Origin: Sperchopsis tessellata | Lineage: Eukaryota > Arthropoda > Insecta > Coleoptera > Hydrophilidae | DNA: 36,634 nt | Assembly (NCBI GenBank): GCA_033557685.1 | Contig: JAWQRN010000136.1 | Location: 1-36,634 of the forward strand | Direction: 5' to 3' | In this document: positions 1 through 8,840 of the stretch, piece by piece | Numbering within the stretch: the first letter of the stretch is position 1 | Layout: each line of letters starts with the position of its first letter | Program-made: the position numbers and the translations under genes | The notes under the pieces: generated by a model | Database searches by the model: none | Told to the model about the DNA's origin: nothing | Seen by the model: the letters and a program-made list of their open reading frames with translations, nothing else

Positions 1-696
1 TGTGTAATTCTTTTCTTCCCTATGTTTGTATTTGGCTGTTCTATATGTAATTCTTCTCTTGTTCTTGTATGGTGCCCATGTACAATGTTGTTTTCGGTGA
101 AAATTATGTTGGACTTTAATTCTTTCCTTAGCATTTGCACAACTTGGCTTATTGTTTCATACTCTTGTCTTGTCTGTATCATCATTTCATTTTCATAGAT
201 CCTATGAGTTGATGTTTTGTAGTGCAATCCTTTAATTGCTTTTAGCACTTTGTTCTGCTTTATTTGCACCCTTTTAATATTCTTCCTTGTTGTGCCCCAC
301 CAGGTTGCTATTTTATATGCGATGTTTGAAATTATAAGTGAATTAAAGACGGAGTTAATTTTGGGTTTGGGCAACAACTTTGCTATCCTTCTTATTGCAC
401 CTGTGACGAGTTATTTTTTTGCAGATGTTGTTTACATGGTCGTTCCAGCTTAGCTTCTTATCTATAATAAGGCCTAGATAGTGTATTTTATGTACTCTTT
501 CCACTTCCCCTTGGTTTGTTTTAATCATTATTTTTTCCAGGTCACTTTTGTTCTTTAATACCATATATTTTGTCTTATTTGTATTCATTGTTAGTAGGTT
601 TTGATTTAGCCATTGTTCTAATAATCTTATGTCGTTCACTTTCAGTTCCAGTTCCTTCATTGTGTTTGTCTCTGGCCAAGTCCAAGACAAAATCAA
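1..696 (-). mobile_element. LINE reverse-transcriptase C-terminal remnant
   Basis: The minus strand encodes the C-terminal part of a non-LTR retrotransposon reverse transcriptase. From 696 downward it reads through a KTKYMVLKNK-type segment and a HYLGLIIDKKLSWNDHV motif, the conserved region after the polymerase active site. Near 397-424, beside a run of seven A on the minus strand, the frame shifts by one base and continues as AIRRIAKLLPKPKINSVFNS, then IAYKIATWWGTT and a lysine-rich tail that runs off the window at position 1. The catalytic F/YADD motif is not present. The piece presumably sits in an upstream intron of the FDXR gene. The frameshift makes it a dead copy. A Jockey- or RTE-like clade is possible, but I cannot assign it. 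Confidence 0.8.
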
Positions 697-1626
697 TATC
701 TAACCTGAGCCTCCACACATATTAACTTGGTTGCTGACGTATTTATAAAATTTTTGTGGTGTTGGTAGTTTAGAAATACATTATGTAAAAGTAAATCTAA
801 AAAATCAATTTAATGATACGTAATGTGTTTAGTGAGATTTTTTCAAGCCACGACTTCTACTATACACTTTCTTGTAAGTGAGCCCACTTTACTTGCAAAT
901 ATCAAGCCGTCCATGTTGCTTGATTGTATGTAGCGGCCTTAAGACTATTGGTATGTTACAAATAGTTATGTTCATGTTCATCTTTAATTCGCTTTAATTT
1001 TTCACATACAGTATCCCAGTTTCTAGATGATCCACTCTGTTTCTTACAGAAGTTTCATTTAATATATGTGAAATCTTGGCTTATTACAACATTTAGTTCA
1101 TATACAGTTCCACAGCTTAATTTCTGTTGTTTATTAACTTGTTCCATTTGCATCAACAAATGTAGTTAATATGGTGTTGTAGATTGTTTTGACATTTCCT
1201 GTAATCCTTATAGCTTCCACATGTTAATTTCTAACTTTATCATTATAACCTTGCTCCCCATATATACAAACTTATGTACCTGATTACAATGCCATTTATT
1301 TACACCAAGACTCTTTTAAGTATGTTGTACTTGTTGAGAAAAATCATGTAACTACGATTGGAGCACATCAGTGTCCTCTTTTAATAACTCTAGGAAGTAC
1401 TTTACATAAACTGATAGAGTTACTGGAACAGAACTATAGCAGAAACGTTAGTGTTAAACATTGTTATATAAAATTATGTAGTGGCTACTCTAACTGTACA
1501 TGTATATCTTTATATAAACTATAAATTATACCAAAAGTAGCTTGCTTACCTGGTGTGTATTATAATTATTTTGAATTCTCTAGCATAATGTCCTTATATA
1601 TATTATATATATTTATTTGTGTTCAG
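697..1626. other. intronic sequence, no gene seen
   Basis: AT-rich sequence that precedes the first visible FDXR exon. I see no exon encoding the expected FAD-binding N-terminus (GxGPAG-type motif), so those exons must lie upstream of the window. The 3' end is a normal splice acceptor (TTTGTGTTCAG, ending at 1626). Confidence 0.6.
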
Positions 1627-1783
1627 ATTTGGTGTTGCTCCTGACCATCCAGAAGTCAAAAATGTAATCAATACATTTACAAAAACTGCCCAGAATCCTA
1701 GTGTCAAATTTATTGGGAATGTAAATTTAGGTACAGATGTATCCCTTAAACAGTTACAAGAAGCATACAATGGTGTACTTTTG
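1627..1783 (+). CDS. FDXR: FDXR internal exon A
   Basis: Begins after the acceptor TTTGTGTTCAG with one base completing a split codon (probably Arg of the family's VRFGVAPDHP motif) and ends at TTG|GTAAGC. It encodes FGVAPDHPEVKNVINTF, a region that varies more, and LQEAYNGVLL. The intron to the next exon is 113 bp. Confidence 0.95.
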
Positions 1784-4700
1784 GTAAGCTTTTTTCTTAT
1801 GTATTTCTTTTTGATACATAAAGTAGATACGAGGAGGGAGAAAGTTGCCATCTACTATGATTCTTTGTAATGTCCTTTAATGCATATTTTTTTTAGACGT
1901 ATGGCGCAGAACAAAGTCGTAAATTGAATATACCTGGAGAAAACTTAGGAAATGTTTTAGAAGCTAGAAGAATTGTAGGTTGGTATAATGGAATTCCATG
2001 GGATTCAGATTTAAAAATTGATTTAAGTGGAGAAAGCGTAGCAATATTTGGACAAGGCAATGTAGCCATCGACGTAGCTCGTATTTTATTGACACCTATA
2101 GATAAATTAAAGGTATATGATTTAGAATATATGTTCAGCTTATTTTATGATCTTATATTATGTCATATGTTATGTGATATTCCTGTACTGGAGAGACATT
2201 GTCTAAAAACTATTGGTCCCAAAATTGAAAAAAATCTCCTTATTAAGAATACATTATATATTTTTGACTATGCCAATGTAATTATCTTAAAAATAATGTT
2301 TAAACCAGTTTTGAATATCTATAAAAATAATGGTTTTTATCAAAAAAATTTTAATTTTTCCCTGTAGTTCTGAAATTGTAATTGATGTGTAATTTCTATT
2401 TTGATGATATTAATTTTCTTAAAAATTGCGTCAAAAAAGTAGTAATTTCTTTTATTTTGTAGGCAATTTGTTGTAGCAAACCCCGAAATTTTTAAATTCA
2501 GTGGTAGTTTGCGTACATTTTAGGTACCATTAAACTCAGGCCACAGAAAAACCTCACAGCATACGCCAAGCATTGGGGTATCACTGTGTTTTTACTGAAA
2601 CTTGTTCCAATAATGTATGTCTCTGAGTCTGTAAAAAGAGTTAACAGATCAGAATGGTTAGTTCAAATCAAAATCTTCAGCAGGCCGTTATAATGATCTA
2701 TTGTCGGGCGGTATAGTAATATCTTGTATTAATAAGGTAACACCATACTCCTTTGTAGTTCTTTTAAATTATTTTTAAAACTGCACCCCAAATATATACC
2801 TTTTTGATAAATTGTACTCCTTTTTAAAACCATAGTTACTTACAAAATTATTTGGACCTAAATCATGGCAACAGCTTTGGTTAATAAAATAACGTCCCTT
2901 TCTATCCATACCATAAAAAGAGAACAAAGTACATATGTGTAGAGGCTCTGACAAGTGCCAACATTTAAACCACTGTTGAGAGGGACATATTCAAGGAAAG
3001 TGATGTTACTTCAACAAATTAACTCAACACACTGATCTGAACTCAGCTGTATCAGACTTATATAGGCAAGGACTGGAGTGACAGCTTTCCATTTGAATGA
3101 TTATTATCTAGTGTAGAAGGACAGAAATGAGCCAGGGGGTATTCCAAGCGATGGAAAGTTGAACATGCTCCCTATTAATATTGTTGGGGCAATTATAAAC
3201 TTCAATGGCAACTCTGAATTTTCTGGGAAAATTAAAAGGCTTTTTAGCTAAGACTTTATTATCTTCATAATGGTATGACCTGACCACGTTCACCCACGGC
3301 TGGTTGATTAATATGAACTAAACAAATACAGTGTTTATACTCTTTTACACAAATAGCAATTATACGCTTAGTTTCTACAATATAGACCTTACCACAGGAA
3401 CTAGGGACCTGATACACCTCTTTGGTTTGCAATAGGATAACATTTTTTGAAAAAGGAGACTTGTGATATCTTTTGAATTGGGGAGAATACTGTTTTTCTT
3501 TTTCCTTTTTCCAAGTATGCAGTCAATCCTTGATAAATGGTAGATAAGCTATTTCAACTTAGGTGTATTTTTGACATTTGGCATTATTATCTTCAGGTTT
3601 TCCGGAAGATTACCGTGTGTTGGGTTTTCTATTTGCCGTTGCAGGGGACATTATCAAGACATGTAGCTCTTAAGAGCTGACGATATTTACTCAAGCCGTG
3701 GAAATCTACGTACTGAATTAATTGGCATTATTGCCTTCCAATATAAAACCCAAATGTTAGTTCCGTTACGTAGTTGACATGTTTGTTATATGGTCGTTGG
3801 GACGAGATGCATTAGATGACTTCTTCAATCACACAAACCTCCAATATTTGTTTTACAATGGACATTGAGTTTATCAGACTCCCTTCCTTTTATACTCATA
3901 CTCATTTATTAGTCATCAATAAATTCCTTCTTCGTTCTAGCTTTTCCAGTAAATCTTTGTATAGGACTGTATTGAACGTAACCTCATGAGCATCCAAGGC
4001 ACTATTTGTGGTCTTGAGTAGTTGGGTAAGTGCAGTTTTGTGGACCTGATTGATCTGTGTCCAAGTTGTTCAGGTTTTAACATGGAGTTCCCCTCGAAAA
4101 AACCAATAATTCTTGCTTTCACAGCCACTTCAAAGACCTTGGAGATTACTGGTTATATCAATATTGGTCTTTAGTTGGAGCAAACACCTAGTTCACCTTT
4201 TTTATGTACTTGAACCACTACAGCTGACTTTAATTCAGGAGGAAAATAACCCTCTTAGAAGCACTTGTTTATTAGTTCAGTTAAAGATCTTAGATGTATT
4301 GGTGAAACATAAATCTGACGGTTCACTCTTTCATTGTTTATTGTCAGCCCACACATACCAATCTTGCATGCATTGTTACATCATCACCTCTGTCAAAAAA
4401 TGTCTGTGACACAATTCTACCTTCCCAGGAGTTGCATATAGTCAACTATGCACTTTTATCCAATAGATACAATTTGTAAGATATCTATCGCTGACAAAAT
4501 TATTCCCAATGTGAAAACAACATCTCACCTACCATTTGTTAAGAATTCAACGGACAATAATCTTCAAGCAAACTGGTTTATCAGGCCCCGTGTTTCTGTG
4601 GAAAGGTGTATATCGAGTAAACTAAGCGTACAATTGTTACTCGTTTAAAGGAGTACAAACGCTGTATCCATCTTGGTCATATTAATCAATCGGCCGTGAC

Positions 4701-6600
4701 TGAACATCCTCATGAAATAGGTCATACCATTATGTTCTAAGATACTAAAGTCTTGACCTGACAGCCTTCATTTTTCCCCAAAAAAATCAAAGAAGCCATC
4801 GTCCCAACAGTTTTAATAGAGTCCTACACTCTATACTAACCATCCTTATGGAATGATGCCTCCCTAGTGTATACCCCACTCTCCAGCTCCTGCCTATATA
4901 AGCATGATCCGACCTAGTCTGGATAAGTGTGTTGAGTCCATTTATTGAAGTAACATCTCTCGCCTTGAAAATGTCCCTTACAACAGTGGTCGAAACGTCT
5001 GCACGTATCTGAACCTCTACGTTTTCATTCAGAAACAATATTCGTAAAGAAAATATTTGTGGTAGTCCATTGCATAATAATTTATAAGGATGTTTCCTCA
5101 CGTACTCCTTTTCTATCAAAAACAGTTTATCATCTTAGTATTAAGGATAGAATTATTCAAAAATTATTTTCAGTTTAATTCCAGTTCCAAAACTTATAGG
5201 ATTTCATGACTTGCATTTATTCTTGTCCTTATAAATATAAATTCGAATAGAAGCCCTTTAGTACATTTTCATTGGGTTGTTGTATTTTATGGAGTGTTTA
5301 TGCTATGGGATTTGAAATGTGTTGATAACTGGTAACAGAAAATTTGATCTATATTGTGAGTACTGAGTCAAATATCAACCAGTTTTTATTTCTTCCATGT
5401 AATACCAGAGCTCAGTTAATATATTACGCTTAAGTAGAGTTGGTGTTGTGAGATATGGAAACGATGGTGATTAGTGTGGGACAACTAACAAGCACTCCAT
5501 TAATGTAAGATGTAATAGATGTGGTTGTAGTGGTTATTGAATAAAATTATCTGAGGTTATCGACAGAACTGTGTTAGAACCTATCATTGGTTGTTATTAA
5601 GTTTTTTTCTAAGTAAAAATCTATTTTCTTCAGTCTTATTCAGCATGATGCTTCAGTTCTTTTTTGGAAAGTTTTGGTATTTCTAAGGTCAATTTATCCG
5701 GACAGCATATAACCAGAGTTATAAAAATAAATGATATATGACCATTTTATCTCCTAAAAAGTCTAAATTTTGTAGGTAACGGACATAACACAACATGCAC
5801 TGGATGCCTTATCAAAATCAAACGTCAAAAAGGTACACCTTATAGGACGAAGGGGGCCATTACAAGCAGCATTTACCATCAAGGAGTTAAGAGAAATGTT
5901 AAAGTTGGAAAGCTGCTCAACAACATGGTGTTCAGATGATTTCAATGGTGTAAAAGAAATTCTACCATCTTTAGCAAGACCTAAGAAGAGAATAACAGAA
6001 CTTATGCTTAAATCAGTTACTGAAAATGCAAATAGTGCTGACAAATCTCAGTTTATTCCCACATTTTATCGATCACCTATAGAAATACTCGGACAAGGAA
6101 ATGTTGAAAAGGTTAAACTAGGAATTAACGAACTACAGGGCGGAGATATTTTCAAGCAAAAAGCTGTATTAACAAACAAAACTGCAGTTTTAGACTGTAG
6201 CTTAGCTGTTACTAGCATAGGTTATAAATCCACTCAAATGGACAAAGATATTCCTTTTGACCATGATGTAGGCGTGGCTCTAAACAAAAATGGAAAAATT
6301 TCAAATCATTTATATGCTGCAGGCTGGTTGGCTACAGGTCCTACTGGCGTTATTTTAACAACAATGAGTAATGCGTTTGCAATTTCCGACATGATGAGGA
6401 AAGATTTAGAGTCCCCAAATATTACTCACAAGCCTGGATTTGAAGCTATTGCTGGTGTATTAAACGGAAAAAATATTCAATTGGTCAATTGGAATGGATG
6501 GTCTAAAATTGACAAATATGAAGAGGAGCAAGGAAAGAAGGTGGGAAAACCTAGAGAAAAAATATTAGATGTTAAGAAAATGTTAGAAATTGCACAATAG
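1627..6600 (+). CDS. FDXR: NADPH:adrenodoxin oxidoreductase, mitochondrial (3' exons; partial)
   Basis: The enzyme is an FAD flavoprotein of the mitochondrial matrix that passes electrons from NADPH to ferredoxin (adrenodoxin) for mitochondrial P450s, ecdysteroid synthesis and Fe-S/haem assembly; the Drosophila homologue is dare. Three exons (1627-1783, 1897-2112, 5776-6600) join in frame and give about 398 residues through the TAG stop. Diagnostic motifs in order: FGVAPDHPEVKNVINTF near the start, YGAE, GWYNG, the NADP-binding GQGNVAIDVARILLTP, GRRGPLQAAFTIKELREM, SIGYKS, the FAD-contacting GW..GPTGVI..TM, and the C-terminal GKPREKILDVKKML. These follow human FDXR nearly without gaps. Only the mitochondrial presequence and the first FAD-binding segment (roughly 80-100 residues) are missing, upstream of the window. 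The frame is intact, so the gene is probably functional. The final intron (3.66 kb) carries Penelope-like retroelement debris. Identification is secure; expression is inferred. Confidence 0.96.
1897..2112 (+). CDS. FDXR: FDXR internal exon B (NADP-binding motif)
   Basis: Starts after a pyrimidine-rich acceptor ending TTTTTTTAG and ends at AAG|GTATAT; 216 bp, 72 codons, phase 0 at both ends. It encodes TYGAE, IPGENLGNVLEARRIVGWYN and the glycine-rich NADP-binding motif GQGNVAIDVARILLTP. The reading frame stays open past the donor to 2367, but that extension has no family similarity and is intron. Confidence 0.95.
2940..3593 (-). mobile_element. Penelope-like element 3' remnant (GIY-YIG endonuclease part)
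   Basis: On the minus strand, from about 3440 downward, the translation gives EVYQVPSSCGKVYIVETKRI, a decayed GIY-YIG core of a Penelope-like retroelement (family form: VYQIPCSCGKVYIGQT). It is followed by CICLVHINQPAV, and in another frame by KVLAKKPFNFPRKFRVAIEV and NCPNNINRE, the usual tail of these endonucleases. The first cysteine of the CSC motif is Ser and the Gly after YI is Val, and frames change, so it is inactive. Bases 2940-3060 match the non-coding end found with other PLE pieces at 4920-5010, 10284-10400 and 20266-20340. Confidence 0.85.
3594..3722. repeat. fragment of the palindromic repeat family
   Basis: Shares GCAGGGGACATTATCAAGAC followed by ATGTAGCTCTT with copies near 13088 and 33639. 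Its right part (CTGACGATATTTACT, then TACTGAATTA) matches the right end of the long inverted repeat at 33889-33932. The loop and most of the right arm are missing, as if internally deleted. It sits exactly between the two oppositely oriented Penelope-like remnants. Confidence 0.7.
3740..5040 (+). mobile_element. Penelope-like element remnant (RT and GIY-YIG parts)
   Basis: Plus-strand pieces in the family's order. At about 3768-3850 a reverse-transcriptase active-site region reads FRYVVDMFVIWSLGRDALDD (the family has YVDD; the second D is off by one residue here). At 4285-4330 comes LDVLVKHKSDGSLF, near 4520-4560 SHLPFVKNSTDNNLQ, and at 4590-4760 the GIY-YIG domain CGKVYIE then TRLKEYKRCIHLGHINQSAV and EHPHEIGHTIMF. 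Stops and frameshifts interrupt it throughout. The stretch 3900-4280 between the recognisable parts is unclear. The non-coding end at 4920-5010 is shared with the other PLE copies. Clearly a dead copy. Confidence 0.8.
5776..6600 (+). CDS. FDXR: FDXR terminal exon
   Basis: Starts at the acceptor TTTTGTAG with VTDITQHALDALSKSNVKKV in frame with the preceding KLK, and runs 274 codons to TAG at 6598-6600. It holds GRRGPLQAAFTIKELREM, RPKKRITELML, FYRSP, SIGYKS, the GPTGVI flavin-contact segment and GKPREKILDV. The whole C-terminal half of the enzyme is in one uninterrupted exon. Confidence 0.96.
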   Translation, partial: VTDITQHALDALSKSNVKKVHLIGRRGPLQAAFTIKELREMLKLESCSTTWCSDDFNGVKEILPSLARPKKRITELMLKSVTENANSADKSQFIPTFYRSPIEILGQGNVEKVKLGINELQGGDIFKQKAVLTNKTAVLDCSLAVTSIGYKSTQMDKDIPFDHDVGVALNKNGKISNHLYAAGWLATGPTGVILTTMSNAFAISDMMRKDLESPNITHKPGFEAIAGVLNGKNIQLVNWNGWSKIDKYEEEQGKKVGKPREKILDVKKMLEIAQ

Positions 6601-6616
6601 ATTTAATTTTATATAT

Positions 6617-6622
6617 GAATAA
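6617..6622 (+). terminator. FDXR polyadenylation signal
   Basis: A canonical AATAAA 17 bases after the FDXR stop codon. A very short 3' UTR would result. The position fits, but no cleavage site can be read from the sequence. Confidence 0.65.
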
Positions 6623-7039
6623 AAAGATTTTTGGTAAGTTCTGACTTTTATTGGAATTATTGTATAATTTATCTTTTACAAAACTATCTTGGTTTATTTT
6701 TCACATATTGTCACAATTAAAGAAGTCATGGCTACCTTAACCTCTTAAAACATCTATTTTTTTTTTTAAATTTAGAAAAATTTAAAATATTGTTTTTGTT
6801 TATTGTGGAAATTTAGTATTTGAACATATTTAACCATGTTAACATTATTTTTGAGGACAAAAAGAAAAATTTAATGCAAACAAATATTTTATACTGAAAC
6901 TGTAATAATGTCAAAATAACCTACTTCTCGCTAATATAAAGTAAGGCATAGCCTAAGCGTGGCTTGTGTTTGTACCACAAAGAACTATTTTGGGATCTTG
7001 GCTCTTCAAAATGTACATCAATGTTCTACCCAATATACT
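6623..7039. other. intergenic, nothing identified
   Basis: AT-rich sequence with homopolymer runs between the FDXR 3' end and a LINE. No coding similarity and no structured repeat seen. Confidence 0.5.
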
Positions 7040-8557
7040 TAATATATATTAACTTTGTATGTAGCCGTCCTTTCAAACTTTACCAAAGTCTTCGAATCAT
7101 GACTGTATAAAACTGTATATGCTCACTGCAAAAGCTATATCTCCATACATCAACATGGGTTCATGCAACGAAGGTCAACTGCATCAAATCTGTGCTCTTT
7201 CACACAGTTTGCGTCATCAGCAATTGACAATCAGAGCCAAGTAGACGTTATATATACTGACTTTGCCAAAGCATTCGATCGCATTGATCACATGATTATC
7301 ATCATGAAACTTCAAGCTTTTGGTTTTTCTGATCCATTAACCAAATTCTTTTCTTCATATCTTTCTGACCTTAGGTTATTGTTACATCACCTTGACTATT
7401 CTTCAGAAACATTTAGGGATCTATCTTAGGCCCTCTGTTGTGTTTGTTATTCATAAATGATATTCCTAACTCCCTCCATTATACCAAGCTGCTATTTGCC
7501 GATGACCTCAAATTATATGCGCGCATTAATAACCTCCACGATTGAATCTCTCTTCAGTCTGATCTTGACAGACTCCATAACTGGTGTGACTCCAATAATC
7601 TGTACTTGAACATTAACAAGTGCAAATCAATGACTTATACCAAAAAAAAAACCCCATTATCTTTTTTATAAAATATCCGATTCTCTACTAGCTCGCTGTG
7701 AAACCATTACCGATCTTGATGCCAAATTTGATAGTCATCTCTCCTTCAACTACTATATTTGTGATATCACTTCTTCTGTCTATTGAATGCTTGACTTCGT
7801 TATAAGATCGTCAAATAGATTTTCCAATCCCGACGCATTTAAGAGTTTGTACTATGCAATCGTACGTTCCAAGTTAGAATACTGCTGCACAGTCTGTAAA
7901 GTAGTAGATCTGGGGATCTGTTGTCATTTTCAAGACTGGGGCTATGTTTAGAATGGGTCGAGCGGATTCATGTAGGGATGTTTTTGGAGGAAATAAAATT
8001 TTAACACTTCCAGCCATGTATATAACCACAATGCTGAAACATGTTTTTAAAAATCAGCACTTTTTTGAGCGAAACTTACACATACACGAGTATAATACCA
8101 GGTATAAAGAACAACTTAGATCCGACGCACCAAACTGTGCTAAGTATTTGAATAGCCCTTTTTACCAGGCAAAGATCTTATTTAATAAACTCCCTGTGAG
8201 TATCAGAAAACTGTCTAGCACATTTTATTCTTTGGTGGAATTTGAGCAACATCTGGACAACACATTTTGATTTTCATTTTTTTTTCTCTCTCTCGTTTTG
8301 ATTTGTTGACATTCGGGTGTTGGTTTTGTGTAGTATCGCACTTTCGTTTGTTTATGATTTTTGTGTTAATTTTATTCTGTGTTTATTTGGTTCTTGATTT
8401 GCATATTTGTAATTGTCTATGCTTTTATATTTTGCACCCTAATTGGTGCCCAAAATGTACGTGCTTTTATATGAATTGTTTGTTAAAATACTGTCGTAAT
8501 TGTATTCACGCCTTATGGCATTATGAATAAAGTATTATTATTATTATTATTATTATT
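7040..8557 (+). mobile_element. LINE (Jockey-like) 3' half with ATT-repeat tail
   Basis: Plus-strand reverse-transcriptase remnant. At 7130-7290 it reads HQHGFMQRRSTASNLC and then VDVIYTDFAKAFDRIDHMII (motif A), followed after a deletion by LLFADDLKLYARI around 7490-7520, where the catalytic FADD is intact. Fingers- and thumb-region pieces follow (SDLDRLHNWCDSNNLYLNIN; later FKSLYYAIVRSKLEYCC). From 7944 to 8270 comes a typical LINE C-terminus (HEYNTRYKEQL, ILFNKLPVSIRKL) ending in TGA. A 3' UTR of about 250 bp ends in GAATAAAGT and an ATT microsatellite (8531-8557), the expected 3' tail. Several frameshifts and stops make it dead. It fills most of the gap between the two convergent genes. 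Confidence 0.85.
8531..8557 (+). repeat. ATT trinucleotide tail of the LINE
   Basis: About nine ATT/TTA units directly after GAATAAAGT, at the 3' end of the LINE. Simple-repeat tails of this kind are typical products of target-primed reverse transcription. Confidence 0.85.
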
Positions 8558-8629
8558 AAATAAATATAGCTATGTGAAGCACACACTCCACAGTATTTTA
8601 ATAAAAGCAACAAATAATATGCAAATATT

Positions 8630-8635
8630 TTATTA
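8630..8635 (-). terminator. possible anoctamin polyadenylation signal
   Basis: AATAAA on the minus strand (TTTATT on the plus strand), about 40 bases after the anoctamin stop. Correct strand and distance, but the region is AT-rich, so a chance match is possible. Confidence 0.45.
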
Positions 8636-8672
8636 TATATGACATATAAACAAGTAATTTTCACTATCAGTG

Positions 8673-8840
8673 CTATTTTTTCTTCAATACAACATTTGGT
8701 TTTTTTGAGTAACTTTGGTTCAATAGTTTTATTTTTGTGTCCATCAGTATATGTTCTTGATAATATACCTTTTCTTGAACTGAACTTGGTAAATCTGGTA
8801 TACAATATGAAATGATTCCATTTAGTAAGATAATAAAATG
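8673..8840 (-). CDS. anoctamin last exon (C-terminus)
   Basis: Acceptor TTTTTTCAG, then HFIILLNGIISYCIPDLPSS and VQEKVYYQEHIL, the family's last helix and the conserved IPD.P motif, then a short basic tail ending LKKK and TAG at 8675-8673. 168 bp. The downstream tail is short compared with vertebrate anoctamins. Confidence 0.93.
   Translation of the reverse strand, partial: HFIILLNGIISYCIPDLPSSVQEKVYYQEHILMDTKIKLLNQSYSKKPNVVLKKK

Larger units (their letters stand above)
2113..5775. other. last FDXR intron with retroelement debris
   Basis: A 3.66 kb GT-AG intron (GTATAT donor, TTTTGTAG acceptor). Bases 2113-2939 and 5041-5775 show nothing I can name. The middle holds two Penelope-like remnants in opposite orientation and a third repeat fragment between them, listed separately. 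Confidence 0.8.

Noticed and set aside
1924..2367. 147-codon plus-strand open frame as a separate gene
   Set aside because: Its first 63 codons are FDXR exon B; beyond the donor at 2113 the similarity stops and the sequence is intron.
4787..5119. 110-codon minus-strand open frame
   Set aside because: It is antisense to the end of a plus-strand Penelope-like remnant and its non-coding terminus; no motif of its own.
5763..6044. 93-codon minus-strand open frame
   Set aside because: Antisense shadow of the FDXR terminal exon.
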